Both the position numbers and the translations under genes were made by a program. A stretch of DNA of 46,849 bases from the NCBI GenBank assembly GCA_016786565.1, contig JAEUVY010000005.1, forward strand, positions 1 through 46,849. The letters are read 5' to 3'. Shown here one piece after another: positions 7,803 through 16,547 of this stretch. Position 1 is the stretch's first letter. Every line of letters starts with the position of its first letter. Under the pieces are notes generated by a model, which saw only the letters and a list, made by a program, of their open reading frames with translations, ran no database searches and had not been told where the DNA came from. The stretch is from Flavipsychrobacter sp. GTDB taxonomy: Bacteria > Bacteroidota > Bacteroidia > Chitinophagales > Chitinophagaceae.

Positions 7803-9671
7803 ATGAATAACAGGGTAGGATTAGGCGTTTTTGGCACATTCGGTGACCCGAATGGCTACCAGCAGCTGTTTTACCATGGCGTGGTTTTTGGCGGCAGCCT
7901 GGACCTGGATGAGACCAAAATTGAGTTTTACCCGGGAGAACGGTTGTATGCCGTGAAACGCGAACTGCGCGATGGTATGTACACAGTGTGTCTGTGCGTC
8001 TACACCTTTGTTCGTGAGCTGAACACGGAGCGATTCGGAACCTTTCTGGGTAACTGTATAGTGCTGCAGGACGGGTATGCTGAAGCTGATTACGTGTTCC
8101 GCGCGCTGAATGCCCTGCACGACAATGTGGTGTGCAACACACAAAACGTGGAGAACTCCATATTGGTGCCGCAGGAAGTACAAGAAGTGGTGCTGAGAGA
8201 GGGCGAAGAATTTCTGGCACTGCGGGCGAATGTGATACCCGTGAGCAAGACGCCATTCTTCAGTTCGGCAGTAACAGAGGGGAGGGAGTTTTTTGTGACC
8301 CCCAACCCGCTGAGTGAAGATGACCGCAGCACACAGGTGACCAACCTGTTTGAGAAAGCGCTCAAAGACTTTACAGATACTGAGACGATCTATTTCTCCT
8401 TCGACCGTAATGTGTATGAGTTTGTGGCGAAGGAAGGCAAAATAGAAGTAAAGGACTGGGACGACTATATAGAATATAAACCGGCGGAAGCGGGTGTGGT
8501 GCGCACCAAAAAAGGAATTCACAAAGGCACAAGCGTACACGAAGCGCCGGCAAACCAAACACACCCCAAAGCCCCTGAGCCTGAAAACACACCAACCTAC
8601 ACTACCCCGGAACCAGGGCACGAGGCATATATGCCGCCGCTGCCTAAAACACCTGAGGAGCGATTTGCGAACTCTGCCGAAGAAGAAGATGACCCCTACC
8701 GTCCGTTTGACAGATGGGATGAACCGATACCTGACAACGGCTGGCCGCGTGAGGAAGTGCGCTACAGGGTAAAAGAGTATAACCGACTCTTCACGTATAC
8801 CAACACCCTGCTGGAGCACATGAACGATGCTACCGGCAGAAAAAAGAAGTCGGGCAAGCCGCAAGCCGCAACAAGCGACACATCTATGCCGGTAAACGAC
8901 TACGGCATAGAATATGAAGGTGAACGCAGGAAACGCAGACCAATAGGAGCCATCATACTGCTGGGCATTGTGATACTGATGGGTGTTGTGGCATTCTTTG
9001 TGACACGATCGCGCAAGGCACAGAAAGAAATAGTGAAACAACAAGAGATAACACCGGCAGCCATTCAGCAGGCCAATGTGGAAACGCCTGATAGTATGGT
9101 AAACCTGGCCGACAGCCTGGTGGCTGACACCGTATTTGCAGACACGGTAAATGCGGAACCGGCACCGGTGAAACAACCGATAACCAAGGCACCGGTTGGA
9201 GCCGCACCCGCGCCGCCGCAACCAACAGTGGCGACACCCACACCTGCCCCCACGCCTGCACCGAGACCCGCACAATCGGCACTGTCACTGTCGGCACCGG
9301 AGCCAGCTGAAGAGGAGGCGCCACGCCATCCGCTGATGCCGCGCGGGACAGCAAGCTACATGAAGGCACCGGCGCTGCACCCACGCCCCAACACAATGCT
9401 TACCGGCAAAGAGATACCTATACTGGGCCAAATGGGCATCAAGAACAAGACCATTGCCGAGCTGACGCGTATGCTCTTTGACAATTCACCATCCAACATT
9501 GGCATCATATATAAGGGGCATGCAGACGACTATGGCGCAGCACTGCTTGACGCCAACAAACAGCACTTCAAGCGCTATGGCGACAACTATGTATGCATCA
9601 TAGAAGATGATGGTCTGCTGCGCATACCTGCCTACAAGAGCCCACGCCTGCCGGCGGTTTACCCTAAATAA
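7803..9671 (+). CDS. Unrecognised single-pass membrane protein with possible GAP1-N-like cytosolic domain
   Basis: 622 residues without signal peptide. Residues 1-220 form a globular domain with FGTFGDPNGYQQLFYHG near the start and RFGTFLGNCIVLQDGYAEAD at about 77-96. Residues 235-380 are charged and proline-rich. A basic patch (RRKRR) precedes one transmembrane helix at about 382-401, so the N-domain should be cytosolic and the rest periplasmic. Residues 445-525 are an Ala/Pro linker suited to crossing the periplasm or cell wall. Residues 530-622 form a small C-terminal domain. The N-domain pattern (FG..xGY near the start, then an RxG...xxLxD strand) faintly recalls GTPase-associated protein 1 N-domains. 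That link is inference. Its stop codon lies inside the terminator of the convergent gene. Confidence 0.8.
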   Translation: MNNRVGLGVFGTFGDPNGYQQLFYHGVVFGGSLDLDETKIEFYPGERLYAVKRELRDGMYTVCLCVYTFVRELNTERFGTFLGNCIVLQDGYAEADYVFRALNALHDNVVCNTQNVENSILVPQEVQEVVLREGEEFLALRANVIPVSKTPFFSSAVTEGREFFVTPNPLSEDDRSTQVTNLFEKALKDFTDTETIYFSFDRNVYEFVAKEGKIEVKDWDDYIEYKPAEAGVVRTKKGIHKGTSVHEAPANQTHPKAPEPENTPTYTTPEPGHEAYMPPLPKTPEERFANSAEEEDDPYRPFDRWDEPIPDNGWPREEVRYRVKEYNRLFTYTNTLLEHMNDATGRKKKSGKPQAATSDTSMPVNDYGIEYEGERRKRRPIGAIILLGIVILMGVVAFFVTRSRKAQKEIVKQQEITPAAIQQANVETPDSMVNLADSLVADTVFADTVNAEPAPVKQPITKAPVGAAPAPPQPTVATPTPAPTPAPRPAQSALSLSAPEPAEEEAPRHPLMPRGTASYMKAPALHPRPNTMLTGKEIPILGQMGIKNKTIAELTRMLFDNSPSNIGIIYKGHADDYGAALLDANKQHFKRYGDNYVCIIEDDGLLRIPAYKSPRLPAVYPK

Positions 9672-9700
9672 AAAAACCGCGCCACATAGCTGCAGCGCGG
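9665..9700 (-). terminator. Terminator of the GT-C/TPR gene
   Basis: CCGCGC (9677-9682) pairs with GCGCGG (9695-9700). On the minus strand the hairpin is followed by TTTTTTTATTT. It overlaps the stop codon of the convergent plus-strand gene. Confidence 0.85.
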
Positions 9701-9728
9701 TAAATGCGAATATGCAAACAGAGATCGT

Positions 9729-11990
9729 TTACATCCTGAATGCGGGATAGTACTGACGGGCAATGGCTTCGTACTTCTGCGCCTCGGGCATATTTCCCAA
9801 TGCTTTGTAAGACAACGCGAGAAACGGTATATCCTTTACATTGCCGGGGTCCAGTTGCAGCGACTTACTGATCGCATCAATAGTACCCTGATAGTCTTTC
9901 ATCTCGTAATAGCAGTGTCCCAGGTTGGAGTAGGCATTCACATAGCCGGGGTTGGCCGCTATCAACTGCTTGAAGATGTTCACCGCCTCGGGAAATTTGC
10001 GGGTATTGAGATATACTGCGCCAAGGTTGTTGGCAGCGTTCACATCAGACGGATTCAGCTCCAGTGCCTTTTTGAAGAAAGGCTCAGCCTCTGCAAACCT
10101 GTTGGCGAAATAGTAGGAAAGCCCCAACTGCATGTATGCCTCGCTATACCCGGGATTGATGGCCAGGCACTGATTGAGGTAAACGATAGCTGAGTCGAAC
10201 TGGTTTACTTTAGCAAATGCGGAACCGAGGTTGCAGTATGCCTGCACGAAGTCGGCCTTGATCTGGATAGCGAGCTTGTACGCAGCAATTGCCTCGGGTA
10301 TATGTTCGGTGCGCAGATACACGGTGCCCAGGTTGTTGGCCGCTATGGACTGGTACGGGCTCTGTGAGATGGCGGTCTTAAAAGCATATTCCGCCGAGTC
10401 ATAGCGCAGCATATTGAGGTAGGCGGTACCCAGCTCAGTAAAGGCGTCGGTGTACTTAGGGAATATCTCGATAGCCTTTTTGAGATGTATGATGCTCTGT
10501 CGCAGAATCTCGCGGCGCTTGTTCGTGTCTGTCTCCCTTGGCAGAACATTCTCCACCAGCTCATTGCCCACATAATAGTTTAGCCTGCCGTTCTCGGGCG
10601 ATTTCTCCAGGTCTTTGGTAAACAAGGTGGCATTATCTACCCACTCAGTATTGCGGGCGAAAGTGAGGTAGGAGAACAGCACACAAATGACGGTGAGCGT
10701 ACCCACGGCTACCTTGTTTTTGACGAATGCACCAAAATCGGTATCACCTTTGAGCAGATACTTATCGACCACGAGCGCTGCCAGCAAGCAGAAACCCGCG
10801 GACGCAAAAAACAGGAAACGCTCGCCCATTGCCGAACCCATGAGAAAGAAGATATTGGAGAACAATGCGATGGTAGCCAAATAGAACAACAGACCGAACG
10901 CCCAGGGATCCTTCTTGTGCCTGAAAAGGCGCAGCAAACCAACAACACCGGCTGCCACATATATGACTACCGTAAGCAGTACCCACACATCGGCAAATGA
11001 CTTGTAGGGGATACTGCGGAAGCCGTAGTCGTCGATGAGCGGATGAGGGATGATGAGCAGCTTCACGTACATACCCAGTGTGAACAGGGCAGTAGCTATG
11101 CGTGAAGCAAGATCGGGCGCACCCACAAGGGCATTGTCTATGAACTCAACTGCAGTGGTGCTGGCACCATAGTCGCTGAGGATCTTGTGGCGGATGGCGA
11201 GGTAAATGCCGGTAACTACCAGCGCGCCGCCTGTCATGTAGATCGCCTTGCGCTTATCGTCGTTGAGGTAGAAGAAGAACACCAACGGTATGATTCCGAG
11301 AAAGGTAACAACGGTCTCTTTGGACAGATAGGAAAGGAATAAAGCAATGAGGCCCGCAACCAATTGCCATATCCTGCTGCTCTTCATATAGTCGGCAAAC
11401 AGGTTCATGGCCAGGAATGCGAAGAGGAAACAGAATATCTCGTCGAGGCTCTTAATGTTAGATACCACCTCGGTATGTATGGGGTGAACAGCGAACAATA
11501 AGGATGCAATGAAGGCTACAACGGTGCGGCCTCCTTCAAACAGCTTGTCGAGAAACAGGAATAGTAGCACTGTGCAAATGGCGAAAAAGAGCACATTGAA
11601 GAAGTGCCCGACGGCAGGATTGAGCCCAAACATGCCAACCTCCGTTGCGAACATGACCAACGACAGCGGACGGTAGTTCTCGTTCTTGAGATAGCCGAAA
11701 CCTTTGAGACGTGGTGTCTTGAACAACTCGGGGATACCATCGAAGCCCTGCGTGACGATTGTGTTCTTGGAATAGACCATAGAATCATCGAGCACAAAAC
11801 CGTTCTGCAGGGTATTGAAGTAAATGAGGAAGGTTATAGCTGCCAGCAGCAGTGACAACTTCAACTTTAGCGACAACCTGAAAGACGGAGTATTTGCGGC
11901 AGTAGCAGCGGATGCGGCAGGCGCAGCTGCCGCCTTTGCAGGCTGAACTACATCATTCTGGGGCTTTTTTACTTGTGACTTCTTTGACAT
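9729..11990 (-). CDS. Multi-pass GT-C-type membrane protein with C-terminal TPR repeats (TMTC-like)
   Basis: 753 residues. After an unusual Ala/Lys/Pro-rich N-terminal tail (1-36) come roughly ten transmembrane helices. The first lumenal loop carries the acidic pair LDDS (67-70), and HPIHTEVV (169-176) is followed by SLDEI, as in the DUF1736/TMTC and other GT-C glycosyltransferases. The C-terminal third (about 480-745) is at least seven TPR units, e.g. YCNLGSAFAKVNQFDSAIVY. Related eukaryotic TMTC proteins transfer mannose from a lipid carrier to proteins. In bacteria the substrate is unknown, so a role in protein or envelope glycosylation is inference. It is a single-gene unit with its own terminator. 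Confidence 0.88.
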   Translation of the reverse strand: MSKKSQVKKPQNDVVQPAKAAAAPAASAATAANTPSFRLSLKLKLSLLLAAITFLIYFNTLQNGFVLDDSMVYSKNTIVTQGFDGIPELFKTPRLKGFGYLKNENYRPLSLVMFATEVGMFGLNPAVGHFFNVLFFAICTVLLFLFLDKLFEGGRTVVAFIASLLFAVHPIHTEVVSNIKSLDEIFCFLFAFLAMNLFADYMKSSRIWQLVAGLIALFLSYLSKETVVTFLGIIPLVFFFYLNDDKRKAIYMTGGALVVTGIYLAIRHKILSDYGASTTAVEFIDNALVGAPDLASRIATALFTLGMYVKLLIIPHPLIDDYGFRSIPYKSFADVWVLLTVVIYVAAGVVGLLRLFRHKKDPWAFGLLFYLATIALFSNIFFLMGSAMGERFLFFASAGFCLLAALVVDKYLLKGDTDFGAFVKNKVAVGTLTVICVLFSYLTFARNTEWVDNATLFTKDLEKSPENGRLNYYVGNELVENVLPRETDTNKRREILRQSIIHLKKAIEIFPKYTDAFTELGTAYLNMLRYDSAEYAFKTAISQSPYQSIAANNLGTVYLRTEHIPEAIAAYKLAIQIKADFVQAYCNLGSAFAKVNQFDSAIVYLNQCLAINPGYSEAYMQLGLSYYFANRFAEAEPFFKKALELNPSDVNAANNLGAVYLNTRKFPEAVNIFKQLIAANPGYVNAYSNLGHCYYEMKDYQGTIDAISKSLQLDPGNVKDIPFLALSYKALGNMPEAQKYEAIARQYYPAFRM

Positions 11991-12194
11991 ATTTTATAAC
12001 GTTAAAAAGCAGGTTTGAAAGTACCATTTTTTTCGGTTTCAGAGAACCGGAACAATGCGTAACCGCCACTCTTTGCGCAATTGCTTAATTTAGCCGCCAG
12101 AACAAGAGCACATCCATTGGAGGTAACAAAGGGCAATACTGAAGGAAGTGTGGGGCTGACATGGCACCGCATAACAGACCATAACCGGAGCGGC

Positions 12195-12482
12195 ATGCCG
12201 GAAATGAAACTACTGGAAACCGAAATTTACGGGAAGAAAATAGGCCTGCTGAAACGAGGCGACCACATCTACGCCTTTGCCGCCAAGTGCCCGCACGCGG
12301 GTGCACGCATGTGCGATGGCTGGCTGGACGCCCAGGGGCGTATCGTTTGCCCGGATCATAAGTACAGGTTTGACCCGGCGAACGGCAGGAACACCAGCGG
12401 CGAGGGATACAAGCTATTCACCTACCCGGTGGACATACGTGAAGACGAGATATGGGTGGGACTGATGAGCACAAACAACTAA
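12195..12482 (+). CDS. Small Rieske [2Fe-2S] ferredoxin
   Basis: 95 residues from the chosen ATG at 12195 (MPEMKLLETE), which follows a GGAG at 12187-12190; the ATG at 12204 is also possible. The frame is open further upstream to 12081, but that part has no family character. The cluster ligands are the CPH pair (C32, H34) and the CPDH pair (C52, H55), separated by 17 residues, as in stand-alone Rieske ferredoxins. No membrane segment or fused oxygenase domain is seen, so it is a soluble electron carrier. Its partner enzyme is not adjacent. The next gene, an LD-carboxypeptidase, starts 20 bases after its stop, suggesting one transcript. Confidence 0.9.
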   Translation: MPEMKLLETEIYGKKIGLLKRGDHIYAFAAKCPHAGARMCDGWLDAQGRIVCPDHKYRFDPANGRNTSGEGYKLFTYPVDIREDEIWVGLMSTNN

Positions 12483-12502
12483 ACAACAAGAATCAAACGA
12501 AA

Positions 12503-13411
12503 ATGCGTCCACCGTACCTTAAACAAGGCTCAACAATAGGCATTACCTGCCCATCGGGATATGTGGCACCAGAACGAACCACTTACGCGATAAAAACTCT
12601 GGAAGACTGGGGATTCCGGGTGATGTGCGGCAAGACAGTAGGCGCAGAGCATTACTACTTTGCGGGCACCGACGCAGAACGCCTTGCTGACCTGCAGGCG
12701 ATGATGGACAACCCGGAAATAGACGCGATTGTAATGGGGCGAGGAGGATATGGCATGAGCCGGATTGTGGACGAACTGGACCTGAGTCAATTTGCCCGCG
12801 CGCCAAAGTGGATATGCGGCTTCAGCGACATAACGGTACTGCACAACCATATCCATGCAAAGACAGGCATTGCCACGCTGCACAGCCCCATGTGCGGCGC
12901 ATTCAAGCCCGACACTGTTGAAGCAGACTACATACAGTCGTTCAGACGGGCACTGACGGGCGCGCCACTTGAGTATGTGATACCAGCCACCGCTTACAAC
13001 CGGCCCGGCAGCGCGAAGGGGACCCTGACGGGGGGCAATCTGGCAATACTGGCTCACCTCACGGGGTCGGCATCGGAGGTTGATACTGCGGGAAAGATCC
13101 TGTTCATTGAAGACATTGGAGAACACCTGTATAACGCAGACCGTTTGATGCTGAACCTGAAACGTGCAGGGCTGCTGGAAAACCTGGCGGGGCTGATAGT
13201 GGGTAGCTTCACCGATATGCAGGATACGGAGCGGCCGTTCGGGCAGACAATAGAAGAACTGATATGGGACAAGGTGAGCGAATATGACTACCCTGTTTGC
13301 TTTGGCTTCCCTACCGGGCATCAGGAAATAAATTATACACTGATGCTGGGTGCGGCGCACACCCTGATAGTAAACGAAAGTGGAGCAAGCCTGCTTTGCG
13401 CAGCAGAATAG
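12503..13411 (+). CDS. LD-carboxypeptidase (peptidase family S66)
   Basis: Cleaves the L-Lys/DAP-D-Ala bond of muropeptide tetrapeptides during peptidoglycan recycling. The chosen start (MRPPYLKQGS) gives 302 residues, the family's usual length; an in-frame ATG at 12452 would overlap the Rieske gene. The family's catalytic Ser-Glu-His set is visible: S108 in ICGFSDIT, E203 in ILFIEDIGE and H273 in FPTGHQEIN. The motif GRGGYGMSRI (79-88) is also conserved. No signal peptide is present, consistent with a cytoplasmic recycling enzyme. It lies 20 bases after the Rieske gene and ends at a strong two-way terminator. Confidence 0.94.
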   Translation: MRPPYLKQGSTIGITCPSGYVAPERTTYAIKTLEDWGFRVMCGKTVGAEHYYFAGTDAERLADLQAMMDNPEIDAIVMGRGGYGMSRIVDELDLSQFARAPKWICGFSDITVLHNHIHAKTGIATLHSPMCGAFKPDTVEADYIQSFRRALTGAPLEYVIPATAYNRPGSAKGTLTGGNLAILAHLTGSASEVDTAGKILFIEDIGEHLYNADRLMLNLKRAGLLENLAGLIVGSFTDMQDTERPFGQTIEELIWDKVSEYDYPVCFGFPTGHQEINYTLMLGAAHTLIVNESGASLLCAAE

Positions 13412-13433
13412 GACTTGGCATTATAGCAAACAG

Positions 13434-13475
13434 AAAGAGGGCTGCAGCGAACAAACACTACAGCCCTCTTTAATA
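13434..13475. terminator. Two-way terminator between LD-carboxypeptidase and formate dehydrogenase
   Basis: AAAGAGGGCTG (13434-13444) pairs perfectly with CAGCCCTCTTT (13461-13471), with A and T tracts at the outer ends. Serves both convergent genes. Confidence 0.85.
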
Positions 13476-13486
13476 TACCCTATCAG

Positions 13487-16282
13487 CTAGGCTGTTACTT
13501 TCTGCTTCTTGAACTCGCCCTTGCTTTTGCGAATGCGGCAAGAAACCACTTTATACTCGGGGCACAGCGCCTCGGTATCAGCTACACTGCTGGTAATGTT
13601 GTTGAGCATGATCTCGGGGAAGTGGAAGGTGCTGCTGAGGATACCCGGCTTCACCTCGTCGGTGATACGCGCCTTGATGTCCACTTTGCCGCGCGGCGAC
13701 TCTACGCACACCATATCTCCATCCTTAATGAGGTGCTTATCAGCATCAACCTGATTGATGAGCAACACATCTTCAGTGACAATGAGCGCATTGTTGGTGC
13801 GGCGTGTCATGGCGCCACAGTTATAGTGCTCCAATTCGCGATTGGTGGTAATGATATACGGATAGTCTTTCTCGTTCTGCACGAGTTCTTCCGACTTCTT
13901 GTAATTGTTGTGAATGAACTTTGCCTTGCCTCTTTTGAAGGTCTCTGTGTGAAGGATATCGGTTCCCTTGCCGTCTTTGGTAACCGGCCACTGCTTGCCG
14001 TTTTCGCCGAGCTCGCTCCACCTTACACCTTCGAAGAAAGGAACAATGCGGGATATCTCCTCCAGCACCCATTCAGGATCGTAGACAGCAGGTTGCTTGT
14101 AGCCCATACGGTTCATGATATCAACCATGATCTGGCCATCGCTACGTGTGCCTTCAATAGGTTCTACCACTGCATTGACGCGCTGAATGCGGCGTTCGCC
14201 GTTTGTAAATGTACCGCTCTTCTCCAGGAAAGAGGACGCGGGCAATACTACTGTAGCCAACTTGGCTGTTTCAGTCATGAACAACTCCTGCACCACAAAC
14301 AACTCCAGTTTGGAGAGGGCAGCCACCACATGATGTGTGTTCGGGTCGGTCTGGGCCATGTCCTCGCCTATCACCCACATAGCCTTAAGCTTATCATCAA
14401 GCGCGGCTTCATACATCTTCGGTGTTTTAAGACCGGCGTAGTTGGGCAGTTTGGCGTTGTAGAACTCCTCGTATTTTTTGTGGTAAACCGGATCGGTAAC
14501 GTCCAGATAACCGGCACCCTGGTGGGGCTGGCAACCCATGTCGGCGGCACCCTGCACATTGTTCTGTCCACGCAGCGGATTGACACCCACACCCGGACGA
14601 CCTATGTTGCCGGTGATCATAGCCAGACTGGCAATGAGCATGATAGTAAAGGTACCCTGAGAGTGCTCAGTAACACCAAGGCCATGAAACTCCATGGCAT
14701 TCTTAGCGCTTGCATAGGCTATAGCCGCGTCGCGAACGAGTTTGCGATCGACACCGCATATTGCCTCCAGTTCGTCTATATTCTGTGCAAGTATCTCTTG
14801 CTTAAATTCTTCGTAACCCTCGGTGCGCTGTGCAATGAAGTCTTTATCTTCCTTGCCCTCAGTAATGATGTAGTATAACATCATGTTGAGTACGGCCATG
14901 TTGGTGCCGGGGCGCAACTGCAGATGATAAGTAGCGTATTTAGCCAGTTCAGTACGGCGCGGATCGATAACGATGGTCGTCTTTCCGCTCAGTGCCACCT
15001 GCTTCATCTTAGCACCGGTGACAGGGTGACCGTCGGTAGGATTGGCGCCTATGACGAGGATGCAATCGGTGTGCTTGAGGTCCTTTATAGAGTTGGTAGC
15101 GGCACCGGTTCCGAATGTACGCTGCATACCCAACGCTGTGGGTGAGTGACATACACGCGCGCAGCTGTCTACGTTGTTGGTGCCTATGACGGCCCTCATG
15201 AACTTCTGCACCAGATAGTTCTCTTCATTGGTGCCACGAGCTGAGGACACCGCTGAGATTGAATCGGGACCATATTTTGCCTTTATCTCATTAAGTTTAC
15301 TTACGATGAAATCATATGCTTCATCCCATGTAGCTTCCACAAACTCGCCATTCTTTTTAATGAGCGGTGTGCGCAGCCTGTCGGGGTGATTATAGAAAGA
15401 GAATGCGAAACGTCCCTTGAGACAGGTGTGACCTCCATTAGCCTCGGCGGAATAAGGTGCTTGTATCGACTTGATCTTTCCACCCTTCACTGCAACTTCG
15501 AGGTTGCAGCCAACGCCACAATAGGTACACACAGTGCGCACCTTCTTATCGACCTGAATGGACTTAGACTCAAAAATATCGGAGATGGCAGATGTAGGGC
15601 AAGCCTGTGCACATGCCCCGCAGCTCACACAATCACTTTGTTCGAAAGTGGTCTCGAGGCTTTTGATGATATGCGAGTCGAAGCCGCGGCCACCCATGCT
15701 GAGTACAAACTGTCCCTGCACCTCATCGCAGGCACGCACACAACGGAAGCAGTTGATACATTTTGAGAAATCGGAGGTCATATAGGCATGACTCAGATCT
15801 TTCTTACGGTCGAGGTGGTTCTTTCCTTCCGGATAGCGGACATCGCGAATACCCACGCGGGCAGCTACCAACTGCAATTCGCAGTTGTTATTCACCTCAC
15901 AGGTCAGACAGTCGAGCGGGTGATCAGTGAGGACCAGCTCTACGATGTTCTTACGCAGTTTCTGAATCCGGTCAGACTCGGTGTAGATGTAAGAATTGGG
16001 CATTACCGGAGTATGGCAGGATGCCATGGTCTTTACCGGTCCTCCTTTAGCAAGTGCCACATCAACGCTACACACACGGCAAGACCCGAACGGATCGAGA
16101 TTAGGCGCATCGCACAACGTAGGGATCGCGTCCTTGCCATGATGACGGCGCATGAGGGTGAGAATGGTATCACCATCCTGTATCTCGTATGCACGGTCGT
16201 TGATATACGCGATCTTAGCTGATACGCCTGATGACGATCCTCCAGCGTTTGCTTTATTATCTACAAAAAATTGCTTGCTCAT
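13487..16282 (-). CDS. fdhF: Formate dehydrogenase catalytic subunit, cysteine type, with NuoG-like Fe-S N-terminus
   Basis: 931 residues from the chosen start MSKQFFVDNK; an ATG at 16333 would add 17 poorly fitting residues. Order of domains: a 2Fe-2S ferredoxin (C57, C68, C71, C89); a His-Cys3 4Fe-4S site (H121, C125, C128, C134); two 4Fe-4S clusters (C175-C185, C218-C228); then the bis-MGD oxidoreductase with its own 4Fe-4S site (C252, C255, C259, C287). The metal ligand is C378 in ARVCHSPTAL, where other formate dehydrogenases have selenocysteine. FHGLGVTEHSQGT is a formate dehydrogenase signature. The N-terminal layout is that of soluble NAD-linked enzymes, but no NuoE/F-like diaphorase or FdhD gene is adjacent. 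Predicted to oxidise formate to CO2 in the cytoplasm. Confidence 0.93.
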   Translation of the reverse strand: MSKQFFVDNKANAGGSSSGVSAKIAYINDRAYEIQDGDTILTLMRRHHGKDAIPTLCDAPNLDPFGSCRVCSVDVALAKGGPVKTMASCHTPVMPNSYIYTESDRIQKLRKNIVELVLTDHPLDCLTCEVNNNCELQLVAARVGIRDVRYPEGKNHLDRKKDLSHAYMTSDFSKCINCFRCVRACDEVQGQFVLSMGGRGFDSHIIKSLETTFEQSDCVSCGACAQACPTSAISDIFESKSIQVDKKVRTVCTYCGVGCNLEVAVKGGKIKSIQAPYSAEANGGHTCLKGRFAFSFYNHPDRLRTPLIKKNGEFVEATWDEAYDFIVSKLNEIKAKYGPDSISAVSSARGTNEENYLVQKFMRAVIGTNNVDSCARVCHSPTALGMQRTFGTGAATNSIKDLKHTDCILVIGANPTDGHPVTGAKMKQVALSGKTTIVIDPRRTELAKYATYHLQLRPGTNMAVLNMMLYYIITEGKEDKDFIAQRTEGYEEFKQEILAQNIDELEAICGVDRKLVRDAAIAYASAKNAMEFHGLGVTEHSQGTFTIMLIASLAMITGNIGRPGVGVNPLRGQNNVQGAADMGCQPHQGAGYLDVTDPVYHKKYEEFYNAKLPNYAGLKTPKMYEAALDDKLKAMWVIGEDMAQTDPNTHHVVAALSKLELFVVQELFMTETAKLATVVLPASSFLEKSGTFTNGERRIQRVNAVVEPIEGTRSDGQIMVDIMNRMGYKQPAVYDPEWVLEEISRIVPFFEGVRWSELGENGKQWPVTKDGKGTDILHTETFKRGKAKFIHNNYKKSEELVQNEKDYPYIITTNRELEHYNCGAMTRRTNNALIVTEDVLLINQVDADKHLIKDGDMVCVESPRGKVDIKARITDEVKPGILSSTFHFPEIMLNNITSSVADTEALCPEYKVVSCRIRKSKGEFKKQKVTA

Positions 16283-16374
16283 ATGATCAATGAGTTTTGA
16301 AACAGGTACATCCTGTAAACTACCTTTCGGCACAAAGCGTCAACTGCGACCGAATGGCCACAGTAACTCCGAAT

Positions 16375-16382
16375 CAAATATA
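16375..16382 (-). promoter_or_regulatory. -7 box upstream of formate dehydrogenase
   Basis: Reads TATATTTG on the minus strand, a perfect TAnnTTTG. A TTTG lies 23 bases upstream, slightly longer than the usual 19-21. It would give a leader of about 85 bases in the divergent spacer shared with the histidine kinase. Confidence 0.4.
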
Positions 16383-16547
16383 ACGAAATCGGCGCAAAAT
16401 GCCCCCAAACTAGGGTACCAACTTTACACGAACGAAAGATCACATGACGAAAATCACCTTTACATTTAGCACACAATATGACCGTAGTCACAAAACAATG
16501 ATTCCATAAAGTGGAATTTTGGCGAACAGTAATAATATAAGCCCGGA

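Noticed and set aside
7821..9275. 484-codon frame opposite the 622-residue membrane protein
   Set aside because: Antisense shadow, very rich in Cys, Arg and His as expected from reading the wrong strand.
12081..12194. Longer Rieske protein from the upstream ATG
   Set aside because: The extra 38 residues show no family similarity and lie in the divergent promoter region.
13622..14878. 418-codon frame opposite formate dehydrogenase
   Set aside because: Lies wholly antisense inside a gene with complete catalytic motifs; the translated sequence has no recognisable domain.
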